In this document: in pieces, positions 16,890 through 25,804 of the stretch | Numbering within the stretch: position 1 is the first letter of the stretch | Layout: each line of letters starts with the position of its first letter | Source: Paenibacillus sp. cl123 | GTDB lineage: Bacteria > Bacillota > Bacilli > Paenibacillales > NBRC-103111 | Assembly: GCF_900101595.1 (NCBI RefSeq) | Contig: NZ_FMYY01000007.1 | Span: forward strand, 240,298-304,297 | Length of the DNA stretch: 64,000 nt | Direction of reading: 5' to 3' | Position numbers and translations under genes: made by a program | Notes under the pieces: model-generated | The model's input: the letters and a program-made list of their open reading frames with translations, nothing else | Told to the model about the DNA's origin: nothing | Database searches by the model: none

Positions 16890-17372
16890 ATGATGAATCT
16901 CTCAACCCGTCCGATCTGCCGGCTGGCGGATCTTTCCGATATCGCGGACATCGCCGTGTTATTCGACGCTTACCGGCAGTTCTACGGACAAACGCCGGAT
17001 CTCGCGGGCGCCGAAGCTTTCCTGCGTACCAATCTGGAGAAGGGCTTCTCTGTGCTGTACAAAGCTGCGGAATCCGCAGAGCCGGGAGCAGCCGTTCTGG
17101 GCTTCGCCCAGCTGTATCCGACCTGGTCGTCGATATCGATGAAGCGCGTCTGGACGCTTAACGACTTATTTGTTCTGCCGCACGCCCGGGGACGCGGCGC
17201 AGGCCGAAGTCTGCTGGAGGCGGCGGCCGGCTACGCCCGTGGCACAGGAGCCAAGGGCATCGAGCTGGCAACGGCAACCGGCAACGCGCGGGCCAGACAG
17301 CTGTACGAGCAAGCCGGATATGCCGAGGATACGGAATTTGTTCACTATTTTCTTAACCTGGAGGGTTTATAA
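16890..17372 (+). CDS. GNAT family N-acetyltransferase
   Basis: 160-aa acetyl-CoA-dependent acetyltransferase. Motif A is VLPHARGRGAGRSLLEAAA and the C-terminal motif is NARARQLYEQAGYAED. Start chosen at the ATG-ATG after GGAATGGAG; a longer frame begins 54 bp upstream without a binding site. It overlaps the following flavin-barrel gene by one base (TAATG), so the two are translationally coupled, and both diverge from a MocR regulator. Substrate unknown; small amines or amino acids are typical. Confidence 0.85.
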   Translation: MMNLSTRPICRLADLSDIADIAVLFDAYRQFYGQTPDLAGAEAFLRTNLEKGFSVLYKAAESAEPGAAVLGFAQLYPTWSSISMKRVWTLNDLFVLPHARGRGAGRSLLEAAAGYARGTGAKGIELATATGNARARQLYEQAGYAEDTEFVHYFLNLEGL

Positions 17373-17995
17373 TGCGCAGACGAGACTTCGAGATGACTGA
17401 GGAACAGGAGATGGAAGCCTTTCTGGCGGAGATGAGCTGGGGGGTGCTGGGAACGCAGGGCGAGGATGGGTGGCCGGAGCTGACGCCCGTCAATTTCGTT
17501 TATCACGAAGGGGCCGTGTATTTCCATGGCAGCAAGATCGGACAGAAAATGGCCAATCTGAAACACCATAAGCAGGTTACGTTCTCGGTGGCGCAGGAGT
17601 TCGCCCGAATCCCTTCTTATTTCGTAGATCCCAAGCTGGCCTGTCCGGCCACGGCTTTCTTCAAGTCGGTGCTGATCAAGGGCTATGGCGAGCTGCTGGA
17701 GGATTTGCAGGAGAAAGCAACGGCTCTGTCCGCCTTCATGAGCAAACTCCAGGCGGAAGGCGGCTACGAAACGATCGACCCCGAGGACGCCGACTATGTC
17801 CCGCAGCTCCGCGGTACGGCCGTCGTGCGTATCCGGATCGAATCGATGACCGCCAAGTTCAAGTTCGGACAAAATCTGAAGGACGGGCAAAGAAGCAAAA
17901 TTACAACCGGCCTGGAGGGACGGGACGGCCCGCTCGATGCGGAGACGCTCGCTCTGATGAAACGCTATTGCCCTCATCACCGCGGGGAGGCTTAA
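17372..17995 (+). CDS. Pyridoxamine 5'-phosphate oxidase-like FMN-binding protein
   Basis: 207-aa split-barrel flavin protein. The N-terminal half matches the PNPOx-like/NimA group: WGVLGTQGEDGWPELTPVNFVY, YFHGSKIGQKMANLKHHKQV. Members bind FMN or related cofactors and act as nitroreductases or oxidases; some sit beside MocR regulators that respond to vitamin B6. Its ATG overlaps the GNAT stop by one base. A C-terminal extension (residues ~150-207) is charged and ends PHHRGEA. Real substrate unknown. Confidence 0.82.
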   Translation: MRRRDFEMTEEQEMEAFLAEMSWGVLGTQGEDGWPELTPVNFVYHEGAVYFHGSKIGQKMANLKHHKQVTFSVAQEFARIPSYFVDPKLACPATAFFKSVLIKGYGELLEDLQEKATALSAFMSKLQAEGGYETIDPEDADYVPQLRGTAVVRIRIESMTAKFKFGQNLKDGQRSKITTGLEGRDGPLDAETLALMKRYCPHHRGEA

Positions 17996-18143
17996 TTTAG
18001 CTTGGTCCCGGCTCGGCTTGGGGTGACGCCCGTGGCAGCGCAGCCCCGGGTCCAGAGCCCGGCACCAGCGGACCGGCTGTCGGCGCCCTATGCAGCCAGC
18101 CGCCAAATGGAGGAGGAGGGAGCGGCCGGCTCCCAGTCCTCAT

Positions 18144-18180
18144 AAAGAGCCCGGACGCTAGTCTCAGCGCCCGGGCTCTC
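18144..18180 (-). terminator. Hairpin terminator between convergent genes
   Basis: AGAGCCCGG-CGCT / AGCG-CCGGGCTCT inverted repeat lies between the flavin-barrel gene and the minus-strand ABC exporter. On the minus strand it is followed by TTTATG, a weak T-run, so it probably ends the ABC transcript and may serve both strands. Confidence 0.6.
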
Positions 18181-18245
18181 TGCCGCGCCCTCCGGTCGGG
18201 CGCGCTCCATACTTCAACCAGCCGCGCTTGGCGGCAGGCCCAGCT

Positions 18246-19967
18246 TTAGGCATGCTCCGCATGCGCTTGGTGCAGCCTGCTGTAGATGCCGCCCAGCGCC
18301 ATCAGCTCCTGATGGCTGCCCTGCTCGGCGATGCCTTGCTCGTTCACGACTACGATGCGGTCCGCATTGCGGATCGTCGTCAGCCTGTGAGCGATGACAA
18401 GCGTCGTCCTGCCGATGGCCAGCTCGGCGAGCGACTTCTGGATCGCCGCTTCGGTTTCCGTATCCAGGGCCGATGTCGCCTCGTCCAGGATCAGGATCGG
18501 CGGATTTTTCAGAAACATCCGGGCAATGGACAACCGCTGCTTCTGACCGCCCGACAGCTTCACGCCGCGCTCGCCGATCACCGTGTCCATGCCTTCCGGC
18601 AGCTTCAGGATCAGCTCCTCCAGCGAGGCGCGCCTGGCGGCCTCCCAGATCTGCTCCTCCGTCGCGTTCAGATCGCCGTAAGCGATATTTTCCCGGATCG
18701 TGCCGGCGAACAGAAATACATCCTGCTGAACAATCCCGATATGCTTGCGCAGCGACTGCAGCTTGATCTGCCGGATATCCCGGCCGTCGACCGTAATCCG
18801 GCCCCCGGTTACGTCGTAGAAGCGGGGCAGCAGGCTGCAAATCGTCGTTTTCCCCGCCCCCGACGGGCCGACAAAGGCAATCGTTTCCCCGGCATGGATG
18901 CTCAGATCGATTCCATGCAAAATATCGCGCCCCGGCTCGTATCCGAAGGTCACCTGCTCGAAGCGGATCTCTCCCTGCACGCCGCTGAGGTCCACCGCAT
19001 CCGGCGCATCCGCGATGTCCGGCTCGGTATCGATAACTTCCGTGTACCGCTTAAAGCCCGCGATTCCCTTCGGATAACTTTCGATGACGGCATTGATCTT
19101 CTCGATCGGCCGGAAGAAAATGTTCGAGAGCAGCAGGAACGCCATAAACTCCCCCATCTCCAGCTTGCCCTGGATGAAAAACCAGGCTCCGCAGATCATG
19201 ACAAATACCGTGATCAGACGCATCATCATATAGCTGACCGAGATGCTTTTGGCCATCGTTTTGTAAGCAAGCAGCTTGGTCGCCCGGAAGTTCTGGTTGT
19301 CCACCGCGAACAGCTTGTTCTCATGCGCTTCGTTGGCGAACGACTGCACGACGCGGATGCCGCCTACATTGTCCTCGATCCGCGCGTTGAAATTGCCGAC
19401 ATCGCCGAACAGCCGCCGGTACGTCTTGGTCATCCTTCGACCGAAGAAAATGATCAGCCAAGCCATGATCGGGATAATGATAAAGGTCAGCAGCGCCAGC
19501 TCCAGGTTGATATACGCCATCAGCGTAAATGCGCCGGCCAGCGTCATCACGGCGATGAATACATCCTCGGGGCCGTGATGGGCCACCTCGCCGATATCGT
19601 TCAGATCGTTCGTAATCCGCCCGATCAGATGGCCGGTCTTGTGATTGTCGAAGAAGCGGAAGCTCAGCTTCTGGATATGCTCGAACATCTTGCGGCGCAT
19701 ATCCGTCTCGATATTGACCCCGAGCATATGCCCCCAATAGGTGACAATATAATTGAGCGCTGTATTCAAAGCGTAAATAGCGAGCAGCGCCAGACAAGCC
19801 AATACGATGACCGGCCAGTCTTGTCCGGGCAGCAGATCGTCGATAAACTTGCTGACCGCAAGCGGAAATGCCAGCTCCAACAATCCCGCAATAATCGCGC
19901 AGGTGAAGTCCAGCAGAAAAAGCCCTTTGTACGGTCGGTAATATGAGAAAAACCGGCGAAGCATCAT
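18246..19967 (-). CDS. ABC exporter, fused membrane and ATPase domains
   Basis: 573-aa half-transporter of the bacterial multidrug/lipid exporter type. Residues ~1-310 hold six membrane helices; the C-terminal ATPase has Walker A GPSGAGKTT, signature LSGGQKQRLSIAR, Walker B ILILDEATSALD and H-loop IAHRL, all canonical, so it should act as a homodimer. Start is ATG-ATG after GAGGAGGG. A longer frame of 70 further codons has no binding site. No partner gene is adjacent; the upstream gene on the same strand is an asparaginase about 230 bp away. Substrate unknown. Confidence 0.92.
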   Translation of the reverse strand: MMLRRFFSYYRPYKGLFLLDFTCAIIAGLLELAFPLAVSKFIDDLLPGQDWPVIVLACLALLAIYALNTALNYIVTYWGHMLGVNIETDMRRKMFEHIQKLSFRFFDNHKTGHLIGRITNDLNDIGEVAHHGPEDVFIAVMTLAGAFTLMAYINLELALLTFIIIPIMAWLIIFFGRRMTKTYRRLFGDVGNFNARIEDNVGGIRVVQSFANEAHENKLFAVDNQNFRATKLLAYKTMAKSISVSYMMMRLITVFVMICGAWFFIQGKLEMGEFMAFLLLSNIFFRPIEKINAVIESYPKGIAGFKRYTEVIDTEPDIADAPDAVDLSGVQGEIRFEQVTFGYEPGRDILHGIDLSIHAGETIAFVGPSGAGKTTICSLLPRFYDVTGGRITVDGRDIRQIKLQSLRKHIGIVQQDVFLFAGTIRENIAYGDLNATEEQIWEAARRASLEELILKLPEGMDTVIGERGVKLSGGQKQRLSIARMFLKNPPILILDEATSALDTETEAAIQKSLAELAIGRTTLVIAHRLTTIRNADRIVVVNEQGIAEQGSHQELMALGGIYSRLHQAHAEHA

Positions 19968-20110
19968 GCGTGTAACCCTCCTCTGCCTGCCATCATATAA
20001 GATATGCCGGAATCGCGCAATACTTTTTGGACTTATGAAACGGCAAAGCCGTTCCTCCTCCCTGTCCGAGGAAGAGAAGCGGCTTTTTGCTGCCAGGCCA
20101 AAATCCAAAT

Positions 20111-20148
20111 GCGAAGCTGGCCTGTCCTGTTTATCGGACAGGCTTCGC
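20111..20148 (-). terminator. Hairpin between asparaginase and ABC exporter genes
   Basis: GCGAAGC-TGG-CCTGTCC / GGACAGG-C-TTCGC inverted repeat with an 8-nt loop. On the minus strand it is followed by ATTTGGATTTTGG. It lies about 50 bp after the asparaginase stop. A second GC-rich inverted repeat (GCCG...CGGC with AAAGCCG/CGGCTTT, about 20042-20094) follows. Confidence 0.5.
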
Positions 20149-20195
20149 TCATAGCAAGATCTCCCTTCTCTTCTCACGCCGATCTTAACCGAGAT

Positions 20196-21188
20196 CTAAA
20201 CTGTCATCTCATACGCTACATTCGTCCCCATGATACCCTTGACGGTGCCGATATCTGAGGACTGTCCGAGCGCCCACATCAGCTTAACCGTCAGCGCCTC
20301 GGTCGTCATGTCGTAGCCGGGAATCGCGCCTGCGGCCAGCGCGGTACGCCCGACCTCGTAGACTGTCAAATCCGAGCCTTCGTACAGGCACTGTGTCGTC
20401 ACTGCCACGCAGATACCGGCCTCGGTTAGCCGCTCGATCCCGGCAACGAGCCCTTGCTCACGGTTAGGGACGCCGCCGAGACCGAAGCCTTCGATTACGA
20501 CACCCTTGTATCCAAGCTGCCGGACCGCCTCCAGAATATCCGGCTTGATGCCGGGCAGCAGCTTGAGCAGGAACACCTCGGTAGCGAGCCGGTCGCTGTA
20601 CGGCAGCGGCTTAAGGTTTCCGTAGGGGGCGGCGGGATTGCGCACCAGCTGGCCGTCGCGGATATATCCGAGATCGGGGTAGTTCACGCTTTCGAAGGCG
20701 TCAAAGCTTTTCGACCTGACCTTGGTCACACGGCAGCCTTTCATTACCTTCCCGTGAAACGCCACCAGCACGCCGGCAACATCCCCGCACGCGGCGGCAA
20801 AGGCGTCGAGAAGATTTCGGCGGGAGTCGCCGTCGACGCGGCCGATCGGCTGCTGCGAGCCTGTCAGCACGACCGGCTTCGCCAGGCTGCCCAGCATGAA
20901 ACTCAGCGCCGCGGCCGTATACGCCATCGTGTCCGTCCCGTGGGCAACGACGATGCCGTCGTATTGCTCCAGCCCCGCGCACACCGCCCGCGCAAGCGCC
21001 GCCCAATGCTCGGGCTGCATATTCGTGCTGTCGACAGACATCAGCGACATCGCTTGGGCGGCGCACATTCGCTTCACCTCCGGGACTTGCTCCAGCAGGC
21101 TGTCGGAGCTGAATGCCGGGACCAGGCCGTTACAGGTCGGGGAGGAGGAGATCGTCCCTCCCGTATTGATCAATAAGATCCGTTTCAT
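20196..21188 (-). CDS. ansA: L-asparaginase, type I (cytoplasmic)
   Basis: 330-aa asparaginase/glutaminase family enzyme hydrolysing asparagine to aspartate and ammonia. Both catalytic threonine motifs are present: NTGGTIS (Thr12) and VAHGTDTMAYT, with the GSQQPIGRVDGDSR block and the Lys in GKVMKGCRVTKV. No signal peptide, so cytoplasmic. Start ATG at 21188. It lies about 100 bp downstream of rpoN on the same strand; no obvious terminator separates them, so read-through from the PTS operon is possible but uncertain. Confidence 0.92.
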   Translation of the reverse strand: MKRILLINTGGTISSSPTCNGLVPAFSSDSLLEQVPEVKRMCAAQAMSLMSVDSTNMQPEHWAALARAVCAGLEQYDGIVVAHGTDTMAYTAAALSFMLGSLAKPVVLTGSQQPIGRVDGDSRRNLLDAFAAACGDVAGVLVAFHGKVMKGCRVTKVRSKSFDAFESVNYPDLGYIRDGQLVRNPAAPYGNLKPLPYSDRLATEVFLLKLLPGIKPDILEAVRQLGYKGVVIEGFGLGGVPNREQGLVAGIERLTEAGICVAVTTQCLYEGSDLTVYEVGRTALAAGAIPGYDMTTEALTVKLMWALGQSSDIGTVKGIMGTNVAYEMTV

Positions 21189-21286
21189 GCCGACTCGTCA
21201 ACTCCGCGTGTTATATCGTCTTTTATGAATCGGTTAACTTACTCTATAAATAGGCCGGCGCGCTGATGGCAATCCGGCTCTTTCTT

Positions 21287-22618
21287 TTACTTGGCCCGCG
21301 AACGAAGCTTGGAGGATAAGATCCGCAGCTCTTCCCTGTACTTCATAACGGTTCTGCGGGAAATGCGAATGCCCTCCCCGGCGAGCAGATCGGTGATTTG
21401 CTGATCCGACAGAGGGCGGGAAGCGTCCTCTTCGGCAATCGCCCGGCGAATTCGCTCCTTGACGCTTTCCGTCGACGCCGCATGGCCCGATTGGGTCTGC
21501 AGCCCGTTGGTAAATAGCGATTTCAGTTCAAAAATGCCGTGCGGGGTCTGTACGTATTTGCCGCTGACTGCCCGGCTAACCGTCGATTCGTCGACGCCGA
21601 GCTTGTCCGCGATCGCGCGCAAATTCATCGGCCTTAAGGCCGCCCGGCCCTGCTCCAGGAACGAAAGCTGCTCGCCGGCGACCGCTTCGACGACGCGCAG
21701 TAGCGTCGCCTTTCGCTGCTCGACGCAGCGGACGAGCCATTCCGCCTCCTGCAGATGCTCGCGCGCATACCGCCGAACCGCCGGATGGTCGTTCAGCGCC
21801 ACGAGCTGGGCGTGGGCACGATGAACCACCACCTTCGGAACGCTTCGTTTGTTTAAGACGACGGCACAGCGCTCGCGCTCCCACCTGATGGCCGCATCCG
21901 GCGCAACATACTGAGGCGCTTGATGGCCATAAGACGCCCCGGGCCGTGGATTCAAAGTACGGATATAAGCAAGGCTTTGCTTCACTCGTTCGACGGGGAT
22001 CGCTAGGGCTTCGGCAATCCGCTGCAGCCTGCCGCCTGCCAGCTCGTCAAGAAAGCGAGAAACGACCGCATAAGCCCACGGATCGGCGGCAGCGTCTCTG
22101 GCGATCTGCAGCTCGAGGCATTCCTGCAGCGTGCGCGCGCCTACGCCCGCAGGTTCCAACGCCTGCAGCTCGCGGAGCGCCGCTTCGAGCTCGGCTGCGG
22201 ACGCGCCGAGCTCGAGGCTCGCTTCCTGCAAGGAGACAGCCAAATATCCCGCTTCGTTCACATTGCCGGCCAAATAAGCGGCCAGCTTGTAAATGCGGCC
22301 TTGGACACCCCGGATGCGAAGCTGGCTCAGCAGCTCAGCCTCGAGCGAATCCGAGCCTGCGCTCATCGTGTCGATGAAGCCGTCGATGCCGCTTGCGGCT
22401 GTTCCTGCCGGGTGGCGGGCCCAAGCCGCATCCCTGCCGTCCGGCAGCTCGGCGTCGCTATCCACATTCAGAAATGGATTCTCCAATGCCCGATCCTGGA
22501 TATAATGCGCGAGCTCCATAGCCGACATTTGCAGCATTGTCATCGCTTGGATCATACGCGGGGTTGCGGTCAACCGCATAGATTGCCCCTGTATGAGGTT
22601 CGGCTGCATCAGCGTCAT
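21287..22618 (-). CDS. rpoN: RNA polymerase sigma-54 factor RpoN
   Basis: 443-aa sigma-54. The N-terminal activator-interacting region (LTATPRMIQAMTMLQMSAMELAHYIQDRALENPFL), core-binding region, HTH (LRAIADKLGVDESTVSRAVSGKYVQTPHG) and the C-terminal RpoN box (ISRRTVMKYREEL) are all visible. Start at the ATG reading MTLMQPNLIQ after AGGAGGGTG. It is the last gene of the PTS run (84 bp after ptsI), so the sigma factor probably lies inside the operon it transcribes. Whether it is the only RpoN of the cell cannot be told from here. Confidence 0.95.
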   Translation of the reverse strand: MTLMQPNLIQGQSMRLTATPRMIQAMTMLQMSAMELAHYIQDRALENPFLNVDSDAELPDGRDAAWARHPAGTAASGIDGFIDTMSAGSDSLEAELLSQLRIRGVQGRIYKLAAYLAGNVNEAGYLAVSLQEASLELGASAAELEAALRELQALEPAGVGARTLQECLELQIARDAAADPWAYAVVSRFLDELAGGRLQRIAEALAIPVERVKQSLAYIRTLNPRPGASYGHQAPQYVAPDAAIRWERERCAVVLNKRSVPKVVVHRAHAQLVALNDHPAVRRYAREHLQEAEWLVRCVEQRKATLLRVVEAVAGEQLSFLEQGRAALRPMNLRAIADKLGVDESTVSRAVSGKYVQTPHGIFELKSLFTNGLQTQSGHAASTESVKERIRRAIAEEDASRPLSDQQITDLLAGEGIRISRRTVMKYREELRILSSKLRSRAK

Positions 22619-22701
22619 GCTTGTCACCCTCCTGCACGCGAAATTAATGCCAGGGGAAGAAACGCTTCCGCACCCTCCCCCACCATTGTCCCCTTTAGCC
22701 T

Positions 22702-24372
22702 TTACCTTTGCAACAGCTGTTTTACCTCCGCCGCGTCGCGGCACGCCAGCGCCGACCTGGCCAGCTTGCGGCAGTCCTCCAGCGACAGGTCGCGAATCCG
22801 TTCCCTGGCCTTCGGCAGCGACGCTGCGCTCATGCTGAATTCGTCGAGCCCGAGTCCGACGAGCAGCGGAATCGCCTGTGGATCGCCGGCCATTTCACCG
22901 CACATGCCGACCCATTTGCCGGCGCCGTGCGCCGCCTCAATCACCTGCGACACAAGCCGCAGCACGGCCGGCTCCAGGTGCTGATACAGGTAGCTGACCT
23001 CTTTATTGCCGCGGTCTGCCGCCATCGTGTATTGGATCAGGTCGTTGCTGCCAATGCTAAAGAAATCGACCTCTTCCGCGAAAGCGCTCGCCATGATCGC
23101 CGCGGACGGAATTTCGATCATGATGCCGGTCTCGGGCAGCTCCGACAGGCCGAGCTCGTCCGCCGCTTCGCGCAGGTACGCCTTCGCCTGGCGCCATTCC
23201 TGAAGCGTCGCCACCATCGGGAACATAATGCGCGCTTTGCCTTGAGCTCCGGCGCGCAGGATCGCGCGGAGCTGGGTTTTAAACAACTCGGGCCGGTTGA
23301 GGCAAAACCGCAAGGCCCGATAGCCCAGGAACGGATTCTCTTCCTTCGGCAGTTCGAGGTATGGAAGCCCTTTGTCCCCGCCGATATCGAGCGTGCGGAA
23401 AATGACAGGGCGGGGCGCTAGCTGCTCCACAACTTGGCGGTAAGCGGCGAACTGCGTTTCCTCATCGGGGAGCTTGTTCTGCTCCATATACAGAAACTCC
23501 GTGCGGAACAGCCCGACCGCTTCCGCCCCCCACTCCAGCGCGGGAGCAACGTCCTTCACACCGCCGATGTTGGCAGCCAGCTCGACCCGGTGGCCGTCCG
23601 TCGTGACGGCGGGCAAATCCTTCTTGCTCTTCTGCTCGGCCAGCAGGCGGCGTTGCGCTGCCGCTTGCTCCTCGTAGGCGGCGCGAACCGCATCCGGCGG
23701 ATCGATCAGCAGCTCGCCTCGCTCCGCGTCGAGCACGATCGTTTCCCCGCCCTGCATAGATTCGAGCAGTCCGGCGACGCCGACCAAAGCCGGGAAGCCC
23801 ATCGTACGGGCCATGATCGCCGAGTGGGAGGTCGGCCCGCCGAGCTCGGTGGCAAAGCCGAGCACGAGCGAAGCGTCCAGCCCTGCCGTATCGGACGGGC
23901 TCAAATCTTTGGACACCAGGATGGCCGGCTCCTGCAAAGCGATGCCCGGCGCGTCCAGGCCGAGCAACGCCGCGACGATCCGTTTGCCCAAATCGCGGAT
24001 ATCCGCCGCACGCTCCCGCAAATACGGATCGTCGAGCGCGGCGATCGCCTCTGCGATCGATTCGACCGCTTCCTCAACCGCCCATTCCGCATTTTTCCGT
24101 TCCGCCAAGCGGGCTTCGATCTCATCCGCTATCTCCGGATCGTCCAGCAGCGAGAGCTGAGCGGCGATCATCTCCCTCAGCTCCTCGGCGACCCGGCTTT
24201 CCAGCGCTTGCAGCTCGCTTCGGGCTCTCTCCATCGCCGGAGCGATCCGCTGCCGCTCCCGCGCTTTCTCTTCCTCGGAAACTGTCCTTCGCTCAAATAA
24301 AGGGGCTTCCTGCACGACCTTGACTGGACCGACGGCGATCCCCTTCGATGCGCCGATTCCCAACAATTTCAT
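22702..24372 (-). CDS. ptsI: PTS Enzyme I (phosphoenolpyruvate-protein phosphotransferase)
   Basis: 556-aa Enzyme I, which takes the phosphate of PEP onto His183 (GGPTSHSAIMART) and passes it to HPr. Signature blocks GSNDLIQYTMAADRGN and the PEP-site Cys region (GMCGEMAGDP) are present. Slightly shorter than the usual ~570 aa. It is preceded by an HPr gene 24 bp away and followed by rpoN. Housekeeping ptsHI normally stand together; this pair sits inside a substrate-specific sigma-54 operon, so it may be a second, dedicated set. Confidence 0.95.
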   Translation of the reverse strand: MKLLGIGASKGIAVGPVKVVQEAPLFERRTVSEEEKARERQRIAPAMERARSELQALESRVAEELREMIAAQLSLLDDPEIADEIEARLAERKNAEWAVEEAVESIAEAIAALDDPYLRERAADIRDLGKRIVAALLGLDAPGIALQEPAILVSKDLSPSDTAGLDASLVLGFATELGGPTSHSAIMARTMGFPALVGVAGLLESMQGGETIVLDAERGELLIDPPDAVRAAYEEQAAAQRRLLAEQKSKKDLPAVTTDGHRVELAANIGGVKDVAPALEWGAEAVGLFRTEFLYMEQNKLPDEETQFAAYRQVVEQLAPRPVIFRTLDIGGDKGLPYLELPKEENPFLGYRALRFCLNRPELFKTQLRAILRAGAQGKARIMFPMVATLQEWRQAKAYLREAADELGLSELPETGIMIEIPSAAIMASAFAEEVDFFSIGSNDLIQYTMAADRGNKEVSYLYQHLEPAVLRLVSQVIEAAHGAGKWVGMCGEMAGDPQAIPLLVGLGLDEFSMSAASLPKARERIRDLSLEDCRKLARSALACRDAAEVKQLLQR

Positions 24373-24396
24373 AGGTGTCCTCCTCTTTATCGGGTG

Positions 24397-24660
24397 CTAC
24401 AGGCTGCGCGCGGCATCCTCAAGAAAATCGGCAAGCGCAGTCAGCGCCTCCTCCTCGTCGGGCCCTTCGGCACGAACCACGACGCTCTGTCCCTGCTGGA
24501 CGCCGAGCCGCAGCAGGCTGACCATCGACTTGGCGTTAGCCGATTTGCCCCCGTGTACAACCGAGAGGCGGCTTTGGTACTGACCCGCCAGCTTCATAAT
24601 GTCGGCAGCGGGGCGGGCGTGCAGCCCTTCAGCATGGTTAACCCTTACTTCGCGTTCCAT
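24397..24660 (-). CDS. ptsH: HPr-family phosphocarrier protein
   Basis: 87-aa HPr. The phosphorylated His14 is in EGLHARPAA and the regulatory serine equivalent to Ser46 is Ser45 in NAKSMVSLLRLG, so it keeps both the PTS site and the HPr-kinase site. It is the phosphate donor to IIA. Its N-terminus and the Ser region differ from textbook B. subtilis HPr (NLKSIMGVMSLG), consistent with a paralogue specialised for this operon. It overlaps no gene and lies between the SIS protein and ptsI. Confidence 0.9.
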   Translation of the reverse strand: MEREVRVNHAEGLHARPAADIMKLAGQYQSRLSVVHGGKSANAKSMVSLLRLGVQQGQSVVVRAEGPDEEEALTALADFLEDAARSL

Positions 24661-24696
24661 CGGTCTCTCGACTCCTTATCCGTTGTTGTTTTTATC

Positions 24697-25788
24697 TTAT
24701 AGAAATCTCAGTCGTCTTTTGCTCTTCATGGACGGATGAAAATCGACGTACCGGGGCGTTCTCATGTTGACGCCACGCTCCTTGGCTGCGCGGAAGAACA
24801 GCACCTGCATCGGCACGATATATTCGATCGGCGACAGCTCCTCATCGTTGACGAAATTCGGCGCAAGCGAGCCTGGACGCTGTTCCCCGCCGCTCTTCGT
24901 AACGACAAATCCGTGGGACGTAATTTTGGCAAAATAGTCCGTCAGCATCATCATCCGGTCGAAATCTTGCCCTGGCGCTCCCATATAGAAAATGTAGCTG
25001 TTCTCGTCGATCGCATTGTACGGTCCGTGCATAAATTCTTCGAATTCGTAGATCGTCACGGGAATGCGCGACGTTTCCAGAAACTTCAGGCCCGCTTCCA
25101 TCGCCGTGCCGTAATGGTCGCCGGCTCCGGTAAAGATATAGTTTTTCGCCGCCAGCAGCTCGTCTTTATGCTCCTTGTACCATTCCTCGGCCGCCGCGAT
25201 GGTGTGTGCCATGTTATCAATAATCTTGTACAAGGTATCGATGTAGCGGTTATATTCGCCCTCCGGCAGCTTGCCCGTCGCATGGGCGGTCTCAATCGCC
25301 ATAAGGAACAGCGTAAGCAGCGTCGCCGTGTAGCCCTTTGTCGTCGCTCCGGCTTTTTCCTCGCCCGAAGGCACGATAATTTGGTTTTGCGCGAATTCGG
25401 TGATCAGGCTGCCCTCTCCAGAAGTGATCGCTACCGAGAACAGCCCGAGCTCGTTCGCTTTTTGCACGCATTCGACCGCGGCCGTGCTTTCCCCGCTTTG
25501 CGACAGGGCGAACACCAGCGTCTGTTTATTGTACACATGCGTATATTGGGCAAACGTATGGGCGTATTCCACCTGCGTTTCGATCCCAAGCAGCTTGGCG
25601 ATAAAATGTCTGGACGACATGGACGCATTGTAGGATGAGCCCGAGCCCGTAAGCACGATGCGGGACACCTCATGTTGCCGGAAGCCTTCGATAAACGATT
25701 TCAACAGCTCCTTGCGGTTGTCCACAATACTTTTTAACATGGCAGGCTGCTCATATACGTAATCGATTAGTTCAATGGTCGTTGTCAT
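24697..25788 (-). CDS. SIS-domain sugar-phosphate isomerase/deglycase
   Basis: 363-aa protein with two SIS domains: the first has VLTGSGSSYNASMSSRHFIA and SQSGESTAAVE (phosphosugar-binding Ser residues), the second has FTGAGDHYGTAMEAGLKFLE and EFEEFMHGPYNAI. This layout is that of the GlmS isomerase half and of FrlB/GfrE/GfrF-type deglycases. In mannose-family PTS operons with LevR-like activators (dga, gfr of Salmonella), such proteins act on the 6-phosphorylated amino-sugar or glycated-amino-acid substrate. Here the gene follows the PTS membrane component, so it likely handles the imported phosphosugar. No aminotransfer glutaminase domain is present. Exact substrate unknown. Confidence 0.85.
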   Translation of the reverse strand: MTTTIELIDYVYEQPAMLKSIVDNRKELLKSFIEGFRQHEVSRIVLTGSGSSYNASMSSRHFIAKLLGIETQVEYAHTFAQYTHVYNKQTLVFALSQSGESTAAVECVQKANELGLFSVAITSGEGSLITEFAQNQIIVPSGEEKAGATTKGYTATLLTLFLMAIETAHATGKLPEGEYNRYIDTLYKIIDNMAHTIAAAEEWYKEHKDELLAAKNYIFTGAGDHYGTAMEAGLKFLETSRIPVTIYEFEEFMHGPYNAIDENSYIFYMGAPGQDFDRMMMLTDYFAKITSHGFVVTKSGGEQRPGSLAPNFVNDEELSPIEYIVPMQVLFFRAAKERGVNMRTPRYVDFHPSMKSKRRLRFL

Positions 25789-25804
25789 AGAAATGCATCT
25801 CCTT

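Noticed and set aside
18228..19946. 572-aa open frame antisense to the ABC exporter
   Set aside because: Artefact of GC-rich third positions; the ABC frame has all motifs.
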